Shown piece after piece: positions 1 to 5,707 of a DNA stretch of 10,617 nucleotides (positions are counted from its first letter, which is position 1; each line of letters opens with the position of its first letter). Made by a program: the position numbers and the translations under genes. A model generated the notes under the pieces. That model saw only the letters and a program-made list of their open reading frames with translations. It had not been told where the DNA came from and searched no databases. Origin of the DNA: Spirochaetia bacterium (lineage in GTDB: Bacteria > Spirochaetota > Spirochaetia > DTKZ01); assembly GCA_031270615.1 (NCBI GenBank), contig JAISXE010000048.1, positions 1 through 10,617 of the forward strand, read 5' to 3'.

Positions 1-17
1 AGGGCAGGAATACCAGA

Positions 18-1202
18 ATGCCGTTTATTTTATACCTTGCAGCATGCGTCCTCATAGGCTGCGCGGGGGGGGCTGCGGAAAACGTTTCGGCCCAAGGCCC
101 CGCGCCTGCGCCCGCTCCCGTGGAGGCACAGCCGCTTGTGGATGCGGCGCCGGCGCCCCCCGCCTTCGGAGCGGATCTGCCCCGGCTGGCCGCCAGCCTC
201 CCCCCTTCCAAAAAGCCCGTCATGCAGGACGGCAGCCCCACGGCCCTTGTGCGCAGGGGGGGCGGGGACGCGGATATCGTGGCCATGCTTGCGGTGGAGA
301 CGCAGGACGAGGAGAAGGCCTCCTTTGCCTACGTTTCCGACTTCAACAGGCTTTTTGACGCCTCCACGGAAGAGCTTGGCTTCAGCGTGGAACTATTCAC
401 CTTCACGGAAAGCGGCGGGATTGTCCTGAAAAGCATCAGCCTGGGATCCCACCGGGTCTGCGGTTCTTTTTCGCGGCTTCCTTTCGATGAAACGCCGGCC
501 TTCCCCTTCGGGGTTTCCGCCGTTTTTCCCGACACCGAAGGCAGGCGCAATATCTGGGTTTTGTTTCCCGGCGGCGAGGAGGCGGGGACGGAACTGCCCA
601 AACATTCGGTTTTTTCCTTTTACGAGCAGATAAACGTCCATGCCTACATGCAGGATATTGACGGGAACGGAATATTCGATCTTCTTTTGTTCGAGGATAT
701 CTTCGAGGAATCCTCCGGCTACGAGACCTACATCACCTGGCACAAATGGGACGGCAGGGGTTTCAGCAAATACCGCAGCACCAATATTCTGAGAAAACTC
801 CGCGCCTTTTTCGACAGCTCCCGGCAGATGCTGCTTTCCCGAAGCTGGGGGAGGTTTTTCAGTTACGGCCTCCTGCCGGAAGACTTTGGGGGCCTGCAGG
901 CGGAAAATCCCGCACAGGCTTTCCGGCGCGTCTTCCTTTTGCAGGATCCCCCCTCCGAGGAGGAGGCGCAGGCCCTGTACGAAAGCCTTTTTTCGGGGGA
1001 GATCTCCCGCGCCGCCATCACGGATCTTGTTTTTCCCAGCATAGTGGAAAACCCCTTCCCGCTGAACTCCGGCGGCCCGGAGAGTTTCCGTTTCACCATC
1101 CGCATACGGGCCAACGAAGAAAACTACTTTTTTTCCGCGCGGCTTGCGATGAACATGAATCCTTTCAGCGGAAGAATGTTCCACCTCGTTCCTGCGGATT
1201 AG
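18..1202 (+). CDS. Predicted lipoprotein of unknown function
   Basis: A 394-residue protein that I do not recognise as a named family. Residues 1-15 form a short hydrophobic signal ending in a lipobox (LIGC, Cys15), so it is probably lipidated by Lgt and anchored to a membrane outside the cytoplasm. A Pro/Ala-rich low-complexity linker follows (about 27-50), then a globular region rich in Phe, Glu and beta-like segments. A DxDGNG sequence at residues 213-218 resembles calcium-binding loops of EF-hand or VCBS/FG-GAP proteins. The start is uncertain. ATG 18 has AGGA 8 bases upstream, but the frame is open to the window edge and encodes Gly-Arg-Asn-Thr-Arg just before the Met. Those two arginines would supply the positive n-region that the peptide from ATG 18 lacks, so the true start may lie outside the window. 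A run of eight G follows the Cys15 codon. murA lies 32 bp downstream on the same strand, consistent with cotranscription. Confidence 0.75.
   Translation: MPFILYLAACVLIGCAGGAAENVSAQGPAPAPAPVEAQPLVDAAPAPPAFGADLPRLAASLPPSKKPVMQDGSPTALVRRGGGDADIVAMLAVETQDEEKASFAYVSDFNRLFDASTEELGFSVELFTFTESGGIVLKSISLGSHRVCGSFSRLPFDETPAFPFGVSAVFPDTEGRRNIWVLFPGGEEAGTELPKHSVFSFYEQINVHAYMQDIDGNGIFDLLLFEDIFEESSGYETYITWHKWDGRGFSKYRSTNILRKLRAFFDSSRQMLLSRSWGRFFSYGLLPEDFGGLQAENPAQAFRRVFLLQDPPSEEEAQALYESLFSGEISRAAITDLVFPSIVENPFPLNSGGPESFRFTIRIRANEENYFFSARLAMNMNPFSGRMFHLVPAD
65..72 (+). repeat. Poly-G tract (G8) inside the lipoprotein signal region
   Basis: Eight consecutive G follow the lipobox Cys codon (60-62), with a G7 run at 256-262 in the same gene. 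A one-base slip at the G8 tract would move translation into a frame that ends near 358 or near 429, abolishing most of the protein. Poly-G tracts are known phase-variation sites in Treponema pallidum. That this one varies is inference. Confidence 0.6.
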
Positions 1203-1224
1203 CATGGGAACCATTGAAAGCACC

Positions 1225-1229
1225 AGGAG
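1225..1229 (+). promoter_or_regulatory. Ribosome binding site fixing the murA start
   Basis: AGGAG lies 5 bases before ATG 1235. The murA frame stays open upstream to 746, inside the lipoprotein gene, but the upstream residues do not resemble MurA. The Shine-Dalgarno match and the family N-terminus (MYRYRIEGNFPIKGKI) both place the start at 1235. Confidence 0.8.
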
Positions 1230-1234
1230 CATGC

Positions 1235-2521
1235 ATGTATAGATACCGTATCGAAGGCAACTTTCCCATCAAGGGGAAAATCAGGGCTTCGGGCAACAAG
1301 AACGCGGCCCTCCCCTGCATCAGCGCGGCGCTTTTGAGCGACGAGCCGGTCGTTTTGGAAAACATCCCCGATATCGAGGATGTGGGTGTCATGACGGAGA
1401 TCGCCCTGGCCCTCGGCGCGGAGGCGAGGTGGACCGGGCCCAATACCCTGGAGATCCATACGCGGGATCTCAAGAGCGAAATACCCGCGGATCTGGCGAA
1501 AAAAATCAGGGCCTCCCTCCTGTTCGCGGGACCCCTGCTTGCCCGCACCGGCAGGGCCGTGCTTCCCCCGCCGGGCGGCGACATCATCGGCAGGCGGCGC
1601 ATGGATACGCATTTTCTGGCCCTTGCGGAACTGGGGGCGCGCGTTGACATCGACCATGTTTTCCGCTTCACCGCCAACAAACTTGTCGGCCTGGACATCT
1701 TCCTGGACGAGGCCTCGGTGACGGCTACGGAAAACGCCATCATGGCGGCGGTGCTGGCTGAAGGCCGTACCCGTATCGAAAACGCCGCCTCGGAGCCCCA
1801 TATCCAGGACCTCTGCGCGATGCTCAACTCCATGGGCGCGCGCATCGAGGGCATCGGCTCAAACATCCTTTCGATTGACGGCGTCAAAAAACTTTCCGGC
1901 ACGCGCTTTGCCATCGGAAGCGACTACATGGAAGTCGGCTCCTTCATCGGCCTTGCCGCCGTTACCCGCGGCGAGCTTGAAATCACCGGCGCGTGTCCCC
2001 GCAACCTGAAAATGACGAAAATCACTTTCGCGAAACTCGGCATCCACTGGGAGGAATCCGGCGGGGACATCCGCATTCCCGGCAACCAGCAGCTTAAGGT
2101 TGTTTCCGACTTCGGCGGCGCCGTGCCGAAAATCGATGACGCGCCCTGGCCGGGGTTTCCGGCGGACCTTACCAGCATCGCTTTGGTTATCGCCACCCAG
2201 GTGGAAGGGACCGTCCTTGTCCACGAGAAAATGTTTGAATCGCGGATGTTCTTTGTTGACAAGCTGATCGACATGGGCGCGCGCATCGTCCTGTGCGATC
2301 CCCACCGCGCCGTGGTTTCCGGCCCCTGCCGCCTTCACGGTTCGGAGCTGACCTCGCCGGACGTGCGCGCCGGTATGGCAATGGTTATTGCCGCGCTCTG
2401 CGCCGAGGGCGAGAGCGTCATCCACAACGTCTACCAGATCGAGCGCGGCTACGAAAAACTCACCCAGCGGCTGACCGCTCTGGGCGCGCGCATAACAAGG
2501 TTGGACGCGCCGCGGGCCTGA
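1235..2521 (+). CDS. murA: UDP-N-acetylglucosamine 1-carboxyvinyltransferase (MurA), Asp-type
   Basis: MurA transfers enolpyruvate from phosphoenolpyruvate to UDP-GlcNAc, the first committed cytoplasmic step of peptidoglycan synthesis. The 428 residues match the family length (E. coli 419). The N-terminal SGNKNAALP motif supplies the Lys22 and Asn23 equivalents. The active-site loop reads PPGGDIIGRRRMDTH (113-126), where the residue at 116 is Asp (codon 1580-1582) instead of the Cys found in most MurA proteins. FPADLTS at 308-314 carries the catalytic Asp equivalent (Asp311), and Arg378 in SPDVRAG matches the conserved C-terminal Arg. The C-terminus has the family signature IERGYEKL (402-409). 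A natural Cys-to-Asp MurA is known from Mycobacterium, Chlamydia and Borrelia and is insensitive to fosfomycin, so this enzyme should be too. It is probably cotranscribed with the lipoprotein gene. No clear terminator follows. Confidence 0.96.
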   Translation: MYRYRIEGNFPIKGKIRASGNKNAALPCISAALLSDEPVVLENIPDIEDVGVMTEIALALGAEARWTGPNTLEIHTRDLKSEIPADLAKKIRASLLFAGPLLARTGRAVLPPPGGDIIGRRRMDTHFLALAELGARVDIDHVFRFTANKLVGLDIFLDEASVTATENAIMAAVLAEGRTRIENAASEPHIQDLCAMLNSMGARIEGIGSNILSIDGVKKLSGTRFAIGSDYMEVGSFIGLAAVTRGELEITGACPRNLKMTKITFAKLGIHWEESGGDIRIPGNQQLKVVSDFGGAVPKIDDAPWPGFPADLTSIALVIATQVEGTVLVHEKMFESRMFFVDKLIDMGARIVLCDPHRAVVSGPCRLHGSELTSPDVRAGMAMVIAALCAEGESVIHNVYQIERGYEKLTQRLTALGARITRLDAPRA

Positions 2522-2701
2522 AATCGGCCGGGAATATGGCGGGTATGGAAAAAGCGGGGAAATATTTCAATGGTTGTGGAAACGCAATCCGACGGTTTTA
2601 AGGAAACGGTTAAACGGGAAATCAAAATAAACATTCCAGAACCCGAAAGGGGAAAGATCGAGGATGGATTAAATATAACTCGCCTTACGCAGAAGAATAC
2701 A

Positions 2702-2742
2702 GAAAAACACCGACCCCACGGAAAATATGGAAAAACACAGAC
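2702..2742 (+). repeat. A/C-rich arm of composite repeat, copy A (left)
   Basis: The arm contains CACCGACCCCACGGAAAA and ends in ACACAGAC. It matches the arm at 9900-9930 in the same plus-strand orientation, sharing GAAAA-CACCGACC, CGGAAA and CACAGAC, with about ten extra bases here. It is also a weaker inverted match to 2868-2902, the clearest shared block being CACGGA followed by an A-rich run. Confidence 0.55.
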
Positions 2743-2867
2743 TTTTTGATCGGAATTCCTCATCTTTTGTCGGCCCTTCGACATTTGTATACGGCAGAAA
2801 CCTTTTTCGGGCCTCTCGCCCATTTGGCCTGGGTAAAATCACACGCTTCGCGTGCGTTTATTTGGGC

Positions 2868-2902
2868 GTGTGTCGTCCGTGGTAAATTTTCTCCGTGCGT
2901 GA
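2868..2902 (-). repeat. A/C-rich arm of composite repeat, copy A (right)
   Basis: Read on the minus strand it gives CACGCACGGAGAAAATTT followed by ACCACGGACGACAC, partially complementary to the 2702-2742 arm. The arms are separated by about 125 bases containing a small CACGC-TTC-GCGTG hairpin. The match is clearly weaker than between the two arms of copy B. Confidence 0.4.
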
Positions 2903-2960
2903 CATGAGATATAAAATAATCGGGTGCGGGGCGCGCGAAGCGCGAGGCCAGCCCGCGGGC

Positions 2961-3064
2961 GCGCAAGGGATCGGAGGGGCGCGAAGCGGTCCGGCCGTCT
3001 GCGGCCGGACGGAACCCCCGCAGAGCCCGGTTTTTGGCGCGCGTGCGCCAAAAATGCGCCCAAC
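2961..3064 (-). repeat. GC-rich multi-hairpin intergenic repeat core, copy A
   Basis: On the minus strand the core begins TTGGGCGCATTTTT and ends CTCCGATCCCTTGCGC. It contains two perfect hairpins. One has 10-bp arms TTTTTGGCGC/GCGCCAAAAA around GCGT (3031-3054). The other has 9-bp arms GTCCGGCCG/CGGCCGGAC around TCTG (2989-3010). The same architecture with matching end blocks occurs at 9772-9889 on the plus strand. The stems differ in sequence between copies but are complementary in both, which suggests that structure is maintained. It lies directly downstream of the NYN gene's stop. In the first hairpin the T run precedes the stem and the A run follows it, the wrong order for an intrinsic terminator. 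Confidence 0.7.
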
Positions 3065-3077
3065 AAAAGCAGCTTCC

Positions 3078-4016
3078 TTATTCGGTTACTGTCACCTTCA
3101 CCGCTTTGTAGCGCGGCGCGTTCTCCCGTTTGCTGCGCTGGGCGTCTTCCTCGCGCGTGTATTTTACCTTCATGCCGGGCTGCAGGTCCGAGAAGTCCCG
3201 GTTGGTAACCGAGTTGTAGTGGAAAAACACGTTGTTTGATTCTTCGTCCCGGATGAAACCGAAGCCGTTCACATTGATGGTGAGAATGACGGAGGGGTAT
3301 TCTGGAAGGTGTTCCTCGGGCGGCGCGCTGCCGAGGGAAAGGCCGGAAACGCTTTGGGTCTTTTCCGCCGTCCTGTCGGGGACAAAAAGATTGTTGATAT
3401 TCCCGGTGGTATCCTGGTCTATTTTCTGGTGCATGCAGACCGGGCAGAAAACCTCCTCCATGAGCTGGCGGGAGGTTTTTGTTTCAACGATGTAGCCGTC
3501 CTCGTTGTGGTAGGAAAAATCCCAGCACAGAAGGACGACCTGCGTCCCCAGGGTGTGCAGTTTGCGGACCAGGGGGACGTAATCGCCGTCCCCGGCAACC
3601 AGCACCAGGATGTCGAAATGTTTGTAAATGGAAAGCTCGTATGCTTCAAGGGCAAGCCACACGTCAATGCCTTTTTCCTGCGCCACGTTGTTTTCCCCGT
3701 AGCGCAGGGGCAGGTAGTGGGTGACGACGTTCTCGCGCATCAGGATGTCCTCGAAGATGCGCTCGCTTTGGACCTTTTCGCCCAGTTCCCGCGTGGAGGA
3801 TCTGCCTTTGAAGTAGTGCGCGTCGATAATCTGGCACTGGCGCGGGTCAATGTTTGTCAGACCGGCGACTTCGTCCTTGATAAAGTCCTGCAGGCCGGAA
3901 ATGCTGATCCTCGCCTTTCTCCCGTGCTCGTATTTGTAGTAATTGCTGACTTTGTAGAAATAATAGCCGTCATAGAAAACGCCTATCCGCAGAATATCCA
4001 AAAGTTTTTTTCCCAT
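3078..4016 (-). CDS. NYN (LabA/DUF88-type PIN-like) domain protein with C-terminal cold-shock domain
   Basis: A 312-residue protein with two recognisable parts. Residues 10-185 resemble the NYN domain, a PIN-like fold of predicted metal-dependent ribonucleases. Candidate acidic residues are Asp16 (GVFYDGYYFYK), Asp118 (KGIDVWLALEAY) and Asp143/Asp145 (AGDGDYVPLVRKL), the usual order for this family. A single CPVC pair (Cys191, Cys194) closes the domain with no second pair nearby. After a low-complexity linker (about 200-238), residues 242-311 form a cold-shock-like OB fold with RNP1-like NGFGFIRD and RNP2-like NVFFHYNS. The combination suggests an RNA-binding, RNA-cleaving or RNA-sequestering protein in the cytoplasm. 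Domain assignment is confident; activity is inferred. The start at 4016 is supported by AGGGA six bases upstream and a promoter at 4067-4095. It is divergent from the fapA cluster and convergent with murA. Confidence 0.88.
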   Translation of the reverse strand: MGKKLLDILRIGVFYDGYYFYKVSNYYKYEHGRKARISISGLQDFIKDEVAGLTNIDPRQCQIIDAHYFKGRSSTRELGEKVQSERIFEDILMRENVVTHYLPLRYGENNVAQEKGIDVWLALEAYELSIYKHFDILVLVAGDGDYVPLVRKLHTLGTQVVLLCWDFSYHNEDGYIVETKTSRQLMEEVFCPVCMHQKIDQDTTGNINNLFVPDRTAEKTQSVSGLSLGSAPPEEHLPEYPSVILTINVNGFGFIRDEESNNVFFHYNSVTNRDFSDLQPGMKVKYTREEDAQRSKRENAPRYKAVKVTVTE

Positions 4017-4066
4017 AAAAAATCCCTGCCGCCCTCCCTTTCCGTTTGACTTTTTTTTCTCCCCTA

Positions 4067-4095
4067 ATTATACAACAAATGCGAAGAATTGTAAG
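4067..4095 (-). promoter_or_regulatory. Predicted sigma70-type promoter for the NYN gene
   Basis: On the minus strand a perfect -10 box TATAAT (4072 down to 4067) is preceded, after a 17-base spacer, by CTTACA (4095-4090), which matches TTGACA at four of six positions. Transcription would begin near 4060, giving a leader of about 44 bases that contains the purine-rich ribosome binding region before ATG 4016. Confidence 0.65.
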
Positions 4096-4119
4096 CACAT
4101 TCGCCGCTTGCCTGTGGCC

Positions 4120-4148
4120 TTGACCATAGCCCGCTTTGCCCATAGGAT
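4120..4148 (+). promoter_or_regulatory. Predicted sigma70-type promoter for the membrane protein/ATPase/fapA/lgt cluster
   Basis: TTGACC (4120-4125) and TAGGAT (4143-4148) are separated by 17 bases. The predicted transcription start falls at about 4155, at or next to the ATG of the first gene, so the message could be leaderless or nearly so. The spacing and both boxes are good, but no experimental support is available. Confidence 0.55.
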
Positions 4149-4154
4149 TATGGT

Positions 4155-4565
4155 ATGGGTCGTATTCATGTCCTGGTTTTTTACGCGGGCGCGGCGTGGG
4201 AAACGGGAAGGTTTTTTTTCCTTTTTGAGATGGTTTCCGCGCTGGTGAATCCTTCTTCGGATATTCCGGTGAATCTCCTGCTTCTGTGGCTGGGGGCGGG
4301 GCAGCTCTGCACGGCTTTGCTGTTTTTTTTGTGCGGATATATGCCGGGGCGGTTTTTCGGCCTGCGCGGGGTCACGGCTGTGTTTACGTTTGTGGGGATT
4401 CTGCCGCCGCTCACCGCCGTGCTTGCGCAGGCGTTTTCGCGCGGCCTTCCTGTGCCGCTGAGGTTCCCGCCGGGACTCCCGGCGGCGCTTCTGGTTATGG
4501 GCGTTGACGCGCTGTTTCTGCTATACTTGCTTGTTTTCCGCAGGGAGGATACAGAATGCACATAA
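4155..4565 (+). CDS. Small integral membrane protein of unknown function
   Basis: A 136-residue, strongly hydrophobic protein that I do not recognise. Likely membrane segments are about 38-61, 70-92 and 107-128, with a weaker hydrophobic N-terminal stretch (5-31) that may be a fourth. The C-terminus is short and charged (RREDTECT). An in-frame TAG at 4143-4145 rules out an upstream start, and AGGA lies seven bases before ATG 4155 but overlaps the predicted -10 box. Its last 10 bases overlap the start of the following ATPase gene in another frame, with that gene's ribosome binding site inside this one. This indicates translational coupling and hints at a shared process, perhaps as a membrane partner of the ATPase. 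Two runs of eight T (4212-4219 and 4323-4330) fall in Phe-rich segments. Confidence 0.72.
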   Translation: MGRIHVLVFYAGAAWETGRFFFLFEMVSALVNPSSDIPVNLLLLWLGAGQLCTALLFFLCGYMPGRFFGLRGVTAVFTFVGILPPLTAVLAQAFSRGLPVPLRFPPGLPAALLVMGVDALFLLYLLVFRREDTECT

Positions 4566-5689
4566 TCCCCATTGCCAGCGGGAAGGGGGGCGTCGGGAAA
4601 TCCCTTATCGCGGCCAATCTTTCAATCGCCCTGGGCCAGGCGGGGAAGCGGGTCTGCCTTGCTGACCTCGACCTGGGGGGATCAAACCTCCACATGATTT
4701 TGGGCACCCCCTCGCCAAGCCGGGGCATTGGCACCTACCTCAGCACGCCGAACTCCTCTTTTGAGGAGATCGTGGGCGAAACGGACTACGAGAACCTTTC
4801 GTTTATTCCGGGGGACGCGGAAATACCGGGAATCGCGAACCTTCAGGCAGGCCAGAGAAACAAAATCATCCGCAAACTCATCGGCCTCCAGGCGGACTAC
4901 CTGGTCCTCGATCTGGGCGCGGGGACGAATTTCAATATCCTGGATTTTTTTCTGATTTCAAACAAAGGCATCATCATCACGACGCCCACGCCCACTGCCA
5001 CGGTGAACGCCTACCTTTTTCTGAAGAACGTCGCCTTCCGCCAGATTACCGCCGCGGTAAAAAAGGACAGCGCGACCGCGGATTTCCTGGACAGGCTGAA
5101 AAGGGACGGAACCGCCCTGCAAAGGGTTTACATCCCGAAACTGCTGGAACACATCAAGGCTGCGGACCCCGGCACCTATGCGGCCTACCTGGGGCGCGCT
5201 TCCCGCTTCCACCCGAGGCTTATCCTGAACATGCTGGAAAATCCCGACGACACGGAGAAGGCGAACAAGCTGAGGAGGTCCTGCCAGCAGTACCTCGACA
5301 TCGACATGGAGCATCTGGGCGTTATCTACCGGGACGACCTGCAGGACACAGCCCTGCGCTCGCGGCTGCCCATCATCCTCTATAAGCCGCAGTCGGTTCT
5401 GGCCCAGGCCATCTACCGCATCGCGGACAAAATCATCCAGTCGGGGGACAGCGCGGAGGATGAGGATGTGGATGTGCTGGTCGATCTTGACGAGAGCTAC
5501 CAGAACGCGGAGGCCGAGGCTTCGGCGGACTTTGCCGCCAAACTTGGCTACCTTGAGGAGCTGATGCAGGCGGGGGCCTTGAGCATGGGCGATTTGATTG
5601 AAACCGTAAAGACCCAGCAGCTCGAAATCAACCACCTAAAAAAGGAAAACCGGCTTTTGAAATCCAAGATTCTGAAATCCATACCCTAG
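4556..5689 (+). CDS. MinD/ParA-superfamily ATPase, FlhG-like
   Basis: A 377-residue P-loop ATPase of the SIMIBI class. The deviant Walker A SGKGGVGKS (8-16) contains the signature Lys10 and Lys15. DLDLGGSN (37-44) is the switch/A' region and VLDLGAG (117-123) the Walker B-like strand. These motifs imply ATP-dependent dimerisation as in MinD, FlhG and ParA. No DQAxxLR motif of classical FlhG precedes the Walker A, so the family name is only approximate. A helical segment (about 165-215) is inserted before the RLILNML strand. After the ATPase core come an acidic stretch (about 297-313, EDEDVDVLVDLDES) and a predicted coiled coil (about 325-374) ending in a Lys-rich helix, possibly for partner or membrane binding. 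GGGAGG seven bases upstream supports ATG 4556. The fapA gene follows after 18 bp, suggesting a joint role in cell-pole or flagellar organisation; that is inference. Confidence 0.88.
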   Translation: MHIIPIASGKGGVGKSLIAANLSIALGQAGKRVCLADLDLGGSNLHMILGTPSPSRGIGTYLSTPNSSFEEIVGETDYENLSFIPGDAEIPGIANLQAGQRNKIIRKLIGLQADYLVLDLGAGTNFNILDFFLISNKGIIITTPTPTATVNAYLFLKNVAFRQITAAVKKDSATADFLDRLKRDGTALQRVYIPKLLEHIKAADPGTYAAYLGRASRFHPRLILNMLENPDDTEKANKLRRSCQQYLDIDMEHLGVIYRDDLQDTALRSRLPIILYKPQSVLAQAIYRIADKIIQSGDSAEDEDVDVLVDLDESYQNAEAEASADFAAKLGYLEELMQAGALSMGDLIETVKTQQLEINHLKKENRLLKSKILKSIP

Positions 5690-5707
5690 GGCGGCCGGCA
5701 GGAAACC

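Larger units (their letters stand above)
2522..3077. other. Gene-free region carrying repeat copy A
   Basis: These 556 bases between murA and the end of the minus-strand NYN gene have no convincing gene. From about 2530 to 2800 the sequence is locally AT-richer than its surroundings. The rest is GC-rich and dominated by short hairpins. It contains an A/C-rich arm at 2702-2742, a small hairpin with CACGC and GCGTG arms at 2842-2854, a second arm at 2868-2902, a hairpin with CGCGC and GCGCG arms at 2932-2944, and the repeat core at 2961-3064. No canonical intrinsic terminator (GC stem followed by a T run) was found for either flanking gene. Confidence 0.7.

Noticed and set aside
393..1232. Long open frames on the strand opposite the lipoprotein, murA, ATPase, fapA and lgt genes
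   Set aside because: They overlap well-supported genes, show no family motifs, and are expected in GC-rich coding DNA where antisense stops are rare.
1204..1239. A 12-codon leader-like open frame overlapping the murA start
   Set aside because: No ribosome binding site of its own and no attenuator-like structure; it is a chance frame around the murA ribosome binding site.
2570..2749. A 59-codon open frame starting MVVETQSDGFKET, just after murA
   Set aside because: The ribosome binding site is weak, no family resemblance was seen, and its last third runs through the A/C-rich repeat arm that recurs near 9.9 kb, so it is probably not a gene. A short remnant cannot be excluded.
2961..3064. The repeat core as an integron attC site, because of GTTGGGC at one end and the internal hairpins
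   Set aside because: The complementary RYYYAAC end is missing, copy B has TTTGGGC instead, and no integrase or cassette genes are present.
2961..3064. CRISPR array or tandem repeat in the GC-rich intergenic regions
   Set aside because: The repeats are inverted hairpins with no regularly spaced direct repeats or spacers, and no cas genes are present.
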